Origin: Pseudonocardiaceae bacterium YIM PH 21723
GTDB lineage: Bacteria > Actinomycetota > Actinomycetes > Mycobacteriales > Pseudonocardiaceae
NCBI GenBank assembly: GCA_003600225.1
Contig: QZFT01000040.1
Location: forward strand, 1-64,000
DNA length: 64,000 nucleotides
Reading direction: 5' to 3'
Shown: piece by piece, positions 52,094 through 60,619 of the stretch
Position numbering within the stretch: the stretch's first letter is position 1
Layout: the number at the start of each line of letters is the position of its first letter
The notes under the pieces: model-generated
Database searches by the model: none
Told to the model about the DNA's origin: nothing
What the model saw: only the letters and a program-made list of their open reading frames with translations
Made by a program: the position numbers and the translations under genes

Positions 52094-52321
52094 TCATCGC
52101 ACGCTCAGGCCCCCGGCGATAACCCCGATGAGCAGCCCGAGCAGTACCGCGCCGAGCAGCAGCCAGGCCGCCGTCGGACTCGCCGCGACGGGCCGCTGCG
52201 GGCGGACCTGGTGCGGGGGCATCCAGTCGCGGACCGGTTCCGGGAAAGGCCGGCCGGCACCCGTGCTCGCCGCGTGCGCACGCAGTGCCTGGGACAGCAG
52301 CTTCTCCGGATCCTCGGCCAT
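52094..52321 (-). CDS. small C-terminally anchored membrane protein
   Basis: From ATG 52321 the 75-residue protein begins MAEDPEKLLSQALRAHA, has a Pro-rich middle, and ends in one membrane helix (AAWLLLGAVLLGLLIGVIAGG). It lies 10 bases after the ROK gene stop in the same direction. Function is unknown. Confidence 0.7.
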   Translation of the reverse strand: MAEDPEKLLSQALRAHAASTGAGRPFPEPVRDWMPPHQVRPQRPVAASPTAAWLLLGAVLLGLLIGVIAGGLSVR

Positions 52322-52331
52322 GCCGACCAGA

Positions 52332-53357
52332 CTAATGCGTGCCGCGGAACGGCTCCGGCTTCGTCCGCGGGTAGAGGCGGCCACGGGCCATCGTGCGGGT
52401 GTGCCGCGGGGTGCGCTCCTCGAGCATGTCCATGGCCAGCAGCGCCGCGCCCAGGCAACCGGCGTCGGAGCCCAGCTGCGCGATCCGCAGGTCCGGCATC
52501 CGCTGGAAGGTCAGCGTCTCGGACAATCGGGCACGCAGCGGGTTCAGCAGCAGATCCCGGGCCATGGCCAGGCCGCCGCCGAAGATCACCGCCTCCGGGC
52601 TGAGCACGGTGGCCAGCATCGCGGTGGCCGTGGTCAACGCCTCCACCGCCTCCCGCCACACCTTGATCGCGTCGGCGTCGCCCCGCTGCATGGCCTCGGC
52701 CACCTCGGCCGATCCGTGCACCGGGCGGCCGCTGCGGGTGGAGTACCGGCGGGCGACGGCCGACGCGGAGGCGACGACCTCCAGGCAGCCGGTGGCACCG
52801 CAGGCGCAGGTCAGTTCGTGGCCGACGTTCATGTGACCGAGTTCGCCGGCCAGCCCGCCACCCGCGTGCATCCGGCCGCCGAGCATGATCGCGGCGGCGA
52901 TGCCGGTGCCGATGGGGGCGATGACCGCGTCGGACAGCCCGCGCGCCGCGCCCAGCCGGGCCTCGGCGAGGCCACCGGCCCGCACGTCGTGGCCGAAGGC
53001 GACCGGCAGCCCGGTGCGCTCGGCGAGGATCGTGCCGAAGGGGACGTCCCGCCAGCCCAGGTTGGCCGAGTACACGCCGACCCCGGCCTCGTCGTCCACG
53101 ATGCCGGGCACGACCAGGCCCAGGGCGTCGAGGGGATGTTCGGACTGCCTGCCCAGCTGCTCGGTGAGCTCCACGACCAGGTCGATCACCGCGGCGGAGG
53201 TGGCCCTCGGATCGGCCAGCTTGGGCGTCGCGCGCCGCTGGGACAACACCGGCCTGGCGTCCTTCGGGTTGCCGTAGACCAGGGCGGATTTGACCTCGGT
53301 CCCACCGACGTCGATGGCAACGATGCATCGATTCACAGGCACATCTCGCAGTGTCAT
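52332..53357 (-). CDS. ROK-family sugar kinase
   Basis: The 341-residue protein has the ATP loop DVGGTEVKSAL near residue 14, the zinc motif CACGATGCLE, and GHMNV in the substrate loop, which mark ROK kinases such as glucokinase or N-acetylglucosamine kinase. There is no N-terminal HTH, so it is a kinase, not a repressor. Substrate is undetermined. ATG 53357; GTG 53336 is possible. Confidence 0.9.
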   Translation of the reverse strand: MTLRDVPVNRCIVAIDVGGTEVKSALVYGNPKDARPVLSQRRATPKLADPRATSAAVIDLVVELTEQLGRQSEHPLDALGLVVPGIVDDEAGVGVYSANLGWRDVPFGTILAERTGLPVAFGHDVRAGGLAEARLGAARGLSDAVIAPIGTGIAAAIMLGGRMHAGGGLAGELGHMNVGHELTCACGATGCLEVVASASAVARRYSTRSGRPVHGSAEVAEAMQRGDADAIKVWREAVEALTTATAMLATVLSPEAVIFGGGLAMARDLLLNPLRARLSETLTFQRMPDLRIAQLGSDAGCLGAALLAMDMLEERTPRHTRTMARGRLYPRTKPEPFRGTH

Positions 53358-53421
53358 CGACCAACCCCACAATGGTCTAGTAGGCCATTTCGCGGCAGTT
53401 CTGATGGAGCTGGGACGAGAG

Positions 53422-54048
53422 CTAGTGAGCCATGATTTTCTGCAACGCGTCAAGGGCGCGGGACGCGGTGGATTTGACCGTACCTCGTGAGATACCGGTC
53501 AGCTCGGCGATTTCGGCCTCGCTCATCTCACCGTAATAGCGCAGCACCAGCACCTCCCGCTGACGCGGCGGCAGCTGGGCGAGTGCGGCGACCACGGCCT
53601 GGTGCTCGGTGGTCAGCATCGCCAGGGATTCGGCGGAACGGGCGGTCGTGTTGTGCGGCGGGGTGTACTCCCGCGCCGTCTTGCGCCTGCGCAGTACGGA
53701 GCGGCTGCCGTTGACCACGGCGGTGCGCAGGTAACCGACGGCGGCGGCCGAGTCACGCAGGCCGGACCAGTGCCGGTGCAGGCCGGTGAAGGCCTCCTGC
53801 ACCACGTCCTCCGCGGTGGCCACGTCGTCGACCAGCAGCACGGAGAGCCGGACAAGGCGCATGCGGTGCTGGCGGTAGAGGTCCTCCAGCGTCAGCGGTG
53901 CGCTGGGCGCGGCGTTCGCGTCCAGCTCGCTGGCATCCATGGTCCGCAGCGAACCGAGCGTCTGCTCCACCGCACGCTCAGCACTGGTCGAGCCCCCGCC
54001 AGGTGCCGTCATCTCAGTCGCCGTCTCCTGTACCTGTTCCCCCGTCAT
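53422..54048 (-). CDS. SigE-family RNA polymerase sigma factor
   Basis: The 208-residue ECF-type sigma factor has region 2 (LYRQHRMRLVRLSVLLVDD, AEDVVQEAF) and region 4 (LPPRQREVLVLRYYG, SRGTVKSTASRALDAL), preceded by about 50 disordered residues. SigE-family members in Streptomyces are usually partnered by a downstream membrane protein. Here the next gene is the ROK kinase, so no anti-sigma factor is evident. Confidence 0.9.
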   Translation of the reverse strand: MTGEQVQETATEMTAPGGGSTSAERAVEQTLGSLRTMDASELDANAAPSAPLTLEDLYRQHRMRLVRLSVLLVDDVATAEDVVQEAFTGLHRHWSGLRDSAAAVGYLRTAVVNGSRSVLRRRKTAREYTPPHNTTARSAESLAMLTTEHQAVVAALAQLPPRQREVLVLRYYGEMSEAEIAELTGISRGTVKSTASRALDALQKIMAH

Positions 54049-54152
54049 CGCCACGCACCCTACCCACTGGCCCCGACGGTTGTCCGCCCCACATGGGCAG
54101 AGCCTCAGTAGTGTCGGCGGAAGAGTCCGATCCGTGACATCTGGAGGAATGC

Positions 54153-54452
54153 GTGACCACGTTCGCCGTGCAGTGGGTGTTCAACACCGATCCGGAGGTA
54201 CGCCTGGCGAACCTCGACGCGCATCGCGCGTACATCCGGGGCCTGGCCGCCGAGGGAAAGGTGTGGCTGGGCGGACCGGTGGATGAGGCCAAGGGCGCAC
54301 TGGTGATCTATTCGGTCGCCGGCCGCGCGGAATTGGACGAACTCCTCGCCGCCGACCCCTACACGACCGGTGGCGTCATCACCCAGACCACCATTCAGGA
54401 ATGGAACGCGGTCGCCGGAAGTCTGCTTCCCTACATTTCCGGCAATGCGTAG
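54153..54452 (+). CDS. YciI-like protein
   Basis: The 99-residue protein is a YCII domain, with HRAYIRGLAAEGKVWLGGPVD containing the conserved His and later DPYTTGGVITQTTIQEW. YciI-like proteins are small alpha/beta dimers of uncertain catalytic role. GTG 54153 follows GGAGGAA. It is monocistronic, ending at a hairpin. Confidence 0.88.
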   Translation: MTTFAVQWVFNTDPEVRLANLDAHRAYIRGLAAEGKVWLGGPVDEAKGALVIYSVAGRAELDELLAADPYTTGGVITQTTIQEWNAVAGSLLPYISGNA

Positions 54453-54490
54453 CCGTTCTACAGTAATTGAATCGTGATGCGCACCACATT

Positions 54491-54521
54491 CCGACACGCC
54501 ACGCCACGCGTGGCGCGTCGG
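54491..54521 (+). terminator. hairpin after the YciI gene
   Basis: CCGAC-A-CGCCA pairs with TGGCG-C-GTCGG around an internal CGCCACGCG. Confidence 0.55.
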
Positions 54522-54811
54522 GAATCCCATAACTGCACCGACTTTCCCGATACTCACCCGCCGGGATAGACGTTGCGCGATCAAATGGCTACACAGCGTG
54601 CACTTTGATCTTTGTGGGACATGAGGGTGATGTGTTTTCGTAGATCGAAATAACACCCTGCTGCTATTTAGCCGTGCGCACTGCATTATTCAGGTGGTCG
54701 GCCTTTCCTAAGTAATGAGAGACCTAGAGTCCAACATTACGATCGCGCTACATTAATTCCGCACGGAGACGGTGGGGATACTCACCAGCTTTTGAACGGA
54801 GAGCACTAAAA
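54522..54811. other. A+T-richer upstream region of the His-rich peptide gene
   Basis: About 290 bases with clearly lower G+C than the rest of the window. No gene is supported. It likely holds the promoter and a long 5' leader of the His-rich peptide. Confidence 0.5.
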
Positions 54812-55024
54812 ATGCGCAAATTTGCGGGTATTTGCGCTGCTTCAGCAGTAGCAGCAACGCTTATCCTGACCGGGGCGGGCGCCGCCTCGGCGACGCCGGC
54901 GGCCGGGGCCGACATCGTCGTCGGGGACCACTGCCACCACTACTCCACGGTTCTCGGGGTTCACCTCGGCGACCACTACCACGGCTGGCATCACGGTCAC
55001 CCCTATCACGACTGGTACTGCTAG
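54812..55024 (+). CDS. secreted histidine-rich peptide
   Basis: The 70-residue product has a signal peptide (about 1-27, ending ASA) and a mature part of about 43 residues. The mature part contains ten His and two Cys (DHCHHYS, GDHYHGWHHGHPYHDWYC). His clustering suggests binding of zinc, copper or nickel outside the cell. GGAGAG precedes the ATG. It stands alone and is followed by two terminator hairpins. Confidence 0.75.
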   Translation: MRKFAGICAASAVAATLILTGAGAASATPAAGADIVVGDHCHHYSTVLGVHLGDHYHGWHHGHPYHDWYC

Positions 55025-55040
55025 CGATCGCGTTCCCTGA

Positions 55041-55110
55041 CGGGCGGTGTGGCCAGTCACCGCCCGGCACATGATCGATGCCCCGGCTGCGCGTTCCCAG
55101 CCGGGGCATC
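55041..55110 (+). terminator. two tandem hairpins after the His-rich peptide
   Basis: CGGGCGGTG/CACCGCCCG (55041-55066) and GATGCCCCGGCTG/CAGCCGGGGCATC (55077-55110). Confidence 0.75.
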
Positions 55111-55320
55111 GCCACGTCTACGCACCAATGGAAGTGCCCTCATATCCGCATCCCTGCATGCGAGCTCGCGACCTGGGGTTTCGTCGCGATATGACCCAGC
55201 TCATCTTCCGCCAGTCGGTGTTTTACGTATTGGTCACCCACAAAGGCTCGCCCATTCGTGCCAGCGGCTATATCTTTTGCGAGACAAATCCGTACCGAAA
55301 TCTTATGAAGGGCTTGCGAC

Positions 55321-56298
55321 GTGCACGACGACGTAGCCCGCGCCATCGTCCGCATCGGCTGCGTCCTGGGCAGTTCCGCCGGGCGCGAGGAGAAGGCAGC
55401 GGAAGTACTGACGGCCATCCGCACCGTGGTGCCCTTCGCCGCAGGCTCTATCTCTCGGGCCCAGCTGGACGATGAAGATCATGTCTCGGTGGTCAACCTG
55501 GGCTATCCGGATGCGGTCCAACACCACCTGAACACCTGGTTCGTCCGTAATGACGCGGCATTCCTGCGGCTGGCCGACCCGAACACCAAACCCGGTCGCT
55601 GGCAGGATCTGCCGTTCAAATACGAGGACACGTACACCGCGAAACAGGTGTTGATGCCGGCCGGTTTCAGCAATGGCGTGACCGTGCGGATGTTCACCAA
55701 GAACGACCGGTACACCGGCAGCCTGCACGTGAGCACGGTGGAGAAGGACCAGCCCGTCGACTCCACCCGCGAGCTGTGGTCCGCGTTGTCCAGGATGCTC
55801 AGCGGCCTGGTCGACCCGCTCGCCGAATCCCTCGAAGAGCTGCGCAAACACCCCGATGACCGCAATGCCGTGCTGGTCACGCCCTCGATGAAGGTGGTCG
55901 GCATCCCCGGCACCGCCGCAGGCCCGCTCCTGCATCAGGGCAGCGAGGTGATCACCGAGATCCTGCGCGGCGTCTGGCCGTCCGCGCCGAGGTCCTTCTG
56001 GTGGCCGTCCGCACACGGTGACTTCCATCGGGTGACGGTCAGCCCCGGCCGGGATCACCTGCTGGTCTCCGAGCGCCCGGCCACCCCGCCGTACGGACTG
56101 TCCCGGCGGGAGATGGAGGTGCTCAGCCTGGTGGCCACCGGCCGGACCAACATCCAGATCGCCAACTCGCTGCAGATCTCCCCGAAGACGGTCGCCAAGC
56201 ACGTGGAGAACCTGATGTCCAAGATGGACGCGACCTGCCGGACGGAGATCGCCGTCCAGGCGACCCGGTCGGAGCTGTTGATCGCTCCGGCGGCTTAG
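55321..56298 (+). CDS. LuxR-family regulator with GAF-like sensory domain
   Basis: The 325-residue protein has a C-terminal LuxR HTH (about 258-315: LSRREMEVLSLVATGRTN, IANSLQISPKTVAKHVENL) and an N-terminal domain of about 240 residues that resembles a GAF fold. There is no receiver Asp motif and no membrane segment, so it probably senses a small molecule. It is monocistronic, with GTG start. Confidence 0.85.
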   Translation: MHDDVARAIVRIGCVLGSSAGREEKAAEVLTAIRTVVPFAAGSISRAQLDDEDHVSVVNLGYPDAVQHHLNTWFVRNDAAFLRLADPNTKPGRWQDLPFKYEDTYTAKQVLMPAGFSNGVTVRMFTKNDRYTGSLHVSTVEKDQPVDSTRELWSALSRMLSGLVDPLAESLEELRKHPDDRNAVLVTPSMKVVGIPGTAAGPLLHQGSEVITEILRGVWPSAPRSFWWPSAHGDFHRVTVSPGRDHLLVSERPATPPYGLSRREMEVLSLVATGRTNIQIANSLQISPKTVAKHVENLMSKMDATCRTEIAVQATRSELLIAPAA

Positions 56299-56299
56299 G

Positions 56300-56864
56300 G
56301 CTGTTGGGGTTGGGTCTGGCTCTTTGTCGAAAGATGGCTTTGGAGGGGGAGACGGGTGGTTGGGCCCGTCTTTCCTGCCTGCGTGTCGGGTAGGGGCACG
56401 CCGGTCTGGGCCTTCGGCTGAAACAGGGCCGACTCAGGCCTTCGGGCCAAGATCGCTTCCGATCCCGATCCCATGCGGACCTGCGTGTGACCGGTGGGGC
56501 CCCTGTGACCAGTGGTGCTCCTGTGGGTGAAAGGGTCGTGGTTGTTCCATCTTCAAGATGGATTTGGGGCCCCGAATCCATCTTGAAGATGGAACAACGG
56601 CTTGGTCCACTGTGGACTGGACGGGGGCTGAGTGGTCTCGCGCAGGACAACAGGTGCGTGATCGACACCTAGAGTGATTCGGGACACCATCGGGCCACGA
56701 AATGTGGGCGCGACCAAGCCTCCCGATGACACCAGGTCACCCCGACGGCAGCAGACAGCCAGTCAGGCGTGCCCCCACGCAACACGCAGGCAGGAAAGAC
56801 GCGGCCGCAAGCCCGTCTCCCCCTCCAAAGCCCTCTTTCGACAACAGGCCAGACGCAACCCCGA
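56300..56864. repeat. compound inverted-repeat island, locus 3
   Basis: A rightward arm (about 56300-56535: TGTCGAAAGATGGCTTTGG, GGGGCACGCCGGTCTGGG, CCTGTGGGTGAA) and a shorter inverted arm (56757-56864: GGCGTGCCCCCACGCAACAC, GTCTCCCCCTCCAAAGC). They enclose a perfect 23-base-arm hairpin (56541-56598) and a GTCCACTGTGGAC palindrome (56605-56617). The hairpin is nearly identical to that at 33391-33444. Confidence 0.87.
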
Positions 56865-56869
56865 AGGGA

Positions 56870-57274
56870 TCAGGTCTGCGGCCAGCGCTTCAGGAAGGCG
56901 AGCAGCTGCCGGCCGGTCTCGGTGAGCTCCTTGCCGGTGCCGTTGCAGTTCTTGCAGTCCGGGTTCTTGCTGGCCAGGGTGTGCGCCTCCGCGATGGGTG
57001 ACTTCTCGCCGAGCTTGAAGTTCACGTACTCGTCGAAGCTGTAGACGTTCTTGTGGTTGTTGGCCGCCGCGTACTCCTTGAGCTCCTGCCACTCCTCTTT
57101 GATCTCGGCCAGCCGCCTGGCCACCGTCGCCGAGGACAGGAACTGCTTGGCGCCCTTGCGCAGCCGTAGATCCTGGGCACTGAACTCGCCGTCGGCCGGG
57201 TCAGGGTTCTTCCCCGAGCCGTCGCAGCATGTGCACTCCTGGTCCCACGCCGTCTCCAGGACAGACAGATCCAT
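56870..57274 (-). CDS. small protein with two CxxCxGxG zinc-binding motifs
   Basis: The 134-residue protein has CTCCDGSG near residue 15 and CKNCNGTG near residue 108, separated by a helical segment (LAEIKEEWQELKEYAAANN). CxxCxGxG pairs form the DnaJ-type zinc centre. With only two motifs it resembles a single zinc unit brought together by the helices. No J-domain is present. Function is unknown. Confidence 0.75.
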   Translation of the reverse strand: MDLSVLETAWDQECTCCDGSGKNPDPADGEFSAQDLRLRKGAKQFLSSATVARRLAEIKEEWQELKEYAAANNHKNVYSFDEYVNFKLGEKSPIAEAHTLASKNPDCKNCNGTGKELTETGRQLLAFLKRWPQT

Positions 57275-57483
57275 TACTCACTCCTGATCCGCACACTGCA
57301 CCGATCCACCTATTGTGCGAGACAACGCGGGTGAGTGCACTCCCCAGGTTGGGCACTCTTTGTGATCGGTCGGTAACGCCAGGGGCTCTCGGCATCTGGA
57401 ATTTCGATCGGCACATCCCCGCATCCGCATCCCTGCCTCGTAAGATGCGGTCGGAACGCTTGAACTCTGGAGGAGGAACCCCG

Positions 57484-58518
57484 ATGCCCATCGCGAGCCC
57501 CGAGGTCTACGCGGAGATGCTGGACCGGGCCAAGGCGAACCAGTTCGCCTACCCGGCCATCAACGTGACCTCGTCGGAGACGCTGAACGCGGCGCTGCGC
57601 GGATTCGCCGAGGCCGAGAGCGACGGCATCATCCAGGTTTCCACCGGCGGCGCGGAATTCGCCTCCGGGACCAAGGTGAAGGACATGGTCACCGGTGCGA
57701 CCGCGCTGGCCGAGTTCGCCCACGTCGTGGCCGCGAAGTACCCGGTGAACATCGCCCTGCACACCGACCACTGCCCGAAGGACAAGCTGGACGGCTTCGT
57801 GCGCCCGCTGATCGCCATCAGCGCCGAGCGCGTAGCCCGCGGCGAGAACCCGCTCTTCCAGTCGCACATGTGGGACGGCTCCGCGGTGCCGTTGGACGAG
57901 AACCTGAAGATCGCCCAGGAGCTGCTGGCCGAGGCCGTGAAGGCGCAGATCATCCTGGAGATCGAGGTCGGCGTGGTCGGCGGCGAGGAGGACGGCGTCG
58001 ACAACGAGATCAACGACAAGCTGTACACCTCGGCCGAGGACTACCTGAAGACCGTCGACGCGCTCGGCTCCGGGGAGAACGGCCGCTACCTGCTGGCCGC
58101 TACCTTCGGCAACGTGCACGGCGTCTACAAGCCGGGCAACGTGAAGCTGCGCCCGGAGATCCTCAAGAAGGGCCAGGACGTGGTGGCCGAGAAGCTGGGC
58201 CTCGCGGCCGGCTCCAAGCCGTTCGACCTGGTATTCCACGGTGGCTCCGGCTCGCTGCTGGAGGAGATCCACGAGGCGGTGTCCTACGGCGTCATCAAGA
58301 TGAACATCGACACGGACACCCAGTACTCGTTCACCCGCCCGATCGCCGCGCACATGTTCGCCAACTACGACGGTGTACTGAAGGTGGACGGCGAGGTCGG
58401 CAACAAGAAGGTCTACGACCCGCGTTCGTACCTGAAGGCCGCCGAGCAGTCGATGGCCGCGCGTATCGCCAAGGCCTGTGAGGACCTGAAGTCCGCCGGC
58501 CGCATGATCGCCGGTTAG
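57484..58518 (+). CDS. fba: class II fructose-bisphosphate aldolase
   Basis: The 344-residue TIM-barrel enzyme cleaves fructose 1,6-bisphosphate. The catalytic and zinc segments are HTDHCPKDKL (Asp95, His96), EIEVGVVGGEEDG, TFGNVHGVYKPG, FHGGSGS and KMNIDTDTQY. GGAGGAGG precedes the ATG. Its place near DUF3151 and purA matches Rv0363c. Confidence 0.96.
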   Translation: MPIASPEVYAEMLDRAKANQFAYPAINVTSSETLNAALRGFAEAESDGIIQVSTGGAEFASGTKVKDMVTGATALAEFAHVVAAKYPVNIALHTDHCPKDKLDGFVRPLIAISAERVARGENPLFQSHMWDGSAVPLDENLKIAQELLAEAVKAQIILEIEVGVVGGEEDGVDNEINDKLYTSAEDYLKTVDALGSGENGRYLLAATFGNVHGVYKPGNVKLRPEILKKGQDVVAEKLGLAAGSKPFDLVFHGGSGSLLEEIHEAVSYGVIKMNIDTDTQYSFTRPIAAHMFANYDGVLKVDGEVGNKKVYDPRSYLKAAEQSMAARIAKACEDLKSAGRMIAG

Positions 58519-58574
58519 TTTCTGCAGAAATTGTTCCAGGTCAGGGGACGGTTCATCCAGGTGAACCGTCCCCT
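58519..58574 (+). terminator. palindrome and terminator after fba
   Basis: TTTCTGCAGAAA right after the stop resembles the 25179 palindrome core. It is followed by AGGGGACGGTTCA/TGAACCGTCCCCT (58543-58574). Confidence 0.8.
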
Positions 58575-58620
58575 TGCCGGATAGCGGCATCGGCAAGATC
58601 AGTCCACGATTGATCGAGTG

Positions 58621-59418
58621 ATGGATGTCGTGGACGCAGTGGAATCAGTGGAGCAGCTGGCTGTCGGCTGGAAAGCCGTTGCCCTGGACCGGGATCCGGC
58701 CGCGGATGTCCGCGATCTGCCCGGAATCGCCGTGCGCTGGGTGGACGGCCGGTTCGCCTTCTGGAACGCCATCACGCTGACCGAGACCGGTATCGGCCCG
58801 GAGACCCTGGATCTGCGCCTCGCCCAGATCGTGCAGATCATGCGGACCAAGCACCGGCCCGGTTTCCTGTGGCTGTTCGAGGACCTGCTGACCGCCGAGG
58901 CCCGCGCCGAACTGCCCGGGCTCATCGACCGGACCGGGCTGTCCTGGGCGATGGACTGCACCGCGATGGCGGGCGATGTGCTGCCCATCCCGGAGCCCAC
59001 CCACCCCGATCTGACCTTCGTCCGGGTGACCACGGACGAGCAGCTGACCGCCTACGCCGACCTGAACTCCCGAGCCTACGGATTCGACCTGGCCGACGGC
59101 CGGGACGGCCTGGAGGGTTCCGGGCTGTGGCGGTCCGGGATCCACGCCTACCTGGCCCTGCGGGACGGCATCCCGGTGGCCTGCGCGGGCACGGTGGACA
59201 CCGCCGGGCGGCTCTTCGTCGTGCTGGTGGCCACCGACCCGGAGCACCAGGGCAAGGGCTACGGCGAGGCGGTGACCCGCAAGGCTCTCCACGAGGGACA
59301 CCTGGCCACCGGGCTGAGCCGCGCGACGCTGCACGCCACCGAGGCGGGGCGGCCGGTCTACGCGCGCATCGGGCTGCGGCCCGGCACCCGGATCCCGCTC
59401 TACTCCCTGAAAGATTGA
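58621..59418 (+). CDS. GNAT-family acetyltransferase
   Basis: The 265-residue protein has a C-terminal GNAT domain with the acetyl-CoA loop ATDPEHQGKGYGEAV and an N-terminal half of about 120 residues that looks like a degenerate second domain. GTG 58618 or ATG 58621. Substrate is unknown. Confidence 0.85.
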   Translation: MDVVDAVESVEQLAVGWKAVALDRDPAADVRDLPGIAVRWVDGRFAFWNAITLTETGIGPETLDLRLAQIVQIMRTKHRPGFLWLFEDLLTAEARAELPGLIDRTGLSWAMDCTAMAGDVLPIPEPTHPDLTFVRVTTDEQLTAYADLNSRAYGFDLADGRDGLEGSGLWRSGIHAYLALRDGIPVACAGTVDTAGRLFVVLVATDPEHQGKGYGEAVTRKALHEGHLATGLSRATLHATEAGRPVYARIGLRPGTRIPLYSLKD

Positions 59419-59444
59419 TCCATATAGCCCAGTAGGGTGAGGGC

Positions 59445-59531
59445 ATGATGAACCAACGGGTGGTGGCAGCAGTCCTCGTCGGTGCGCTCGTACTGGGCGT
59501 TCTGAGCGTCGTCATCTCGGTTCTGGGTTGA
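59445..59531 (+). CDS. 28-residue membrane peptide
   Basis: ATG 59445, with GGTGAGGG upstream, encodes 28 residues that are nearly all one membrane helix (VVAAVLVGALVLGVLSVVIS). It lies between the GNAT and DUF3151 genes in the same direction. Translation is inferred. Confidence 0.5.
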   Translation: MMNQRVVAAVLVGALVLGVLSVVISVLG

Positions 59532-59548
59532 GCAAATAGAGTTGCCGC

Positions 59549-59965
59549 ATGGATCTCCACGGCAACCTGCTCGGCCCTGAGCCGACGAAACTTCCGGAGC
59601 GGACCGAGTCGGCCGCCGCACTCGCCAATGGCGCCGACCCGGCCGACGTGGTGCGCATCGACCCGTCGGCCAGCGCCGCGTGGGCCGCACTGGCCGAACT
59701 CGCCCTGTCCGCCGATGAACCGGTCGCCGCGTACGCCTACGCCCGTACCGGGTACCACCGTGGCCTCGACCAGCTGCGCCGCGCCGGGTGGAAGGGCCAC
59801 GGCCCGATTCCGTGGTCGCACGTGCCGAACCAGGGCTTCCTGCGGGCACTCGCGGCGCTGACCAAGGCGGCCGACCTCATCAATGACGAGGAGGAGGCAG
59901 TCCGCTGCCGGAACTTCCTCGTCGACAGCGACCCGGCGGCCGCGGCCGAACTCGGTCTGGGATGA
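59549..59965 (+). CDS. DUF3151 protein
   Basis: The 138-residue helical protein matches DUF3151 (Rv0360c): LRRAGWKGHGPIPWSHVPNQ and DEEEAVRCRNFLVDSDP. It has no catalytic motif. It overlaps the SRPBCC gene by 4 bases and lies between fba and purA as in mycobacteria. Confidence 0.92.
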   Translation: MDLHGNLLGPEPTKLPERTESAAALANGADPADVVRIDPSASAAWAALAELALSADEPVAAYAYARTGYHRGLDQLRRAGWKGHGPIPWSHVPNQGFLRALAALTKAADLINDEEEAVRCRNFLVDSDPAAAAELGLG

Positions 59966-60552
59966 CCGCTGAGAACAGCTACTCCTTCGTCAGCACCTGG
60001 AATCTGACCGGCACCATCGACGAGGTCGAGGCGATCTTCGACGAGCCGGCCCGGATGCCGGTGTGGTGGCCGTCGGTCTACCTCGATGTCACGCAGCTGG
60101 AACCGGGTGACGAGCGGGGAGTCGGCCGGGTCATCTCGATCTACTCCACCGGCTGGCTGCCCTACACGCTGAAGTGGAAGTTCAAGGTCACCGAGCGGAC
60201 CGGCACCCGGAGCCGGTTCGAGGCCTGGGGCGACTTCGCCGGCTGGGGCGGCTACGAGCTGTCTCAGCACGGCAACCACGTCCAGGTGGTGTGGAACTGG
60301 CACGTCCAGGCGGACAAGCCGCTGCTGGCGAGCCTGTCCTGGCTACTGAAGCCGATCTTCGCGGCGAATCACGAGTGGGCGATGCGCCAGGGTCACAAGG
60401 CCATCGGGCTGGAACTGGCCCGGCGCCGGGCACTCAGCCCGGCCGAGCTGGCGTTGATCCCGTCGCCCCAGCCGCGCAGCAAACCGCTGCTGCTGGGCGG
60501 CGTCGTCGTGGCCGCGGCCACCGGCACGTTCCTCTGGCTCCGCCGCCGCTGA
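59962..60552 (+). CDS. SRPBCC-family protein with C-terminal membrane segment
   Basis: The 196-residue protein has a START/Bet v1-like fold (SFVSTWNLTGTIDEVEAIF, VQVVWNWHVQAD) over about 150 residues and a C-terminal hydrophobic helix (LLLGGVVVAAATGTFLWLRRR). It probably binds a hydrophobic ligand at the membrane. ATG overlaps the DUF3151 stop in ATGA. Confidence 0.85.
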   Translation: MTAENSYSFVSTWNLTGTIDEVEAIFDEPARMPVWWPSVYLDVTQLEPGDERGVGRVISIYSTGWLPYTLKWKFKVTERTGTRSRFEAWGDFAGWGGYELSQHGNHVQVVWNWHVQADKPLLASLSWLLKPIFAANHEWAMRQGHKAIGLELARRRALSPAELALIPSPQPRSKPLLLGGVVVAAATGTFLWLRRR

Positions 60553-60559
60553 ACCAGTT

Positions 60560-60612
60560 CCGAAGTCGGCGATGTTCGGGCACGCCTTTCGCCCGAACAT
60601 CGCCAACTTCGG
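60560..60612. repeat. palindromic repeat between SRPBCC and HNH genes
   Basis: Arms at 60560-60581 and 60591-60612, 22 bases with one mismatch, same subfamily as 45-97. Confidence 0.85.
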
Positions 60613-60619
60613 AGGTCTG

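Noticed and set aside
55049..55475. Frames spanning the hairpins after the His-rich peptide
   Set aside because: They cross two terminators and the start of the LuxR gene. Not supported.
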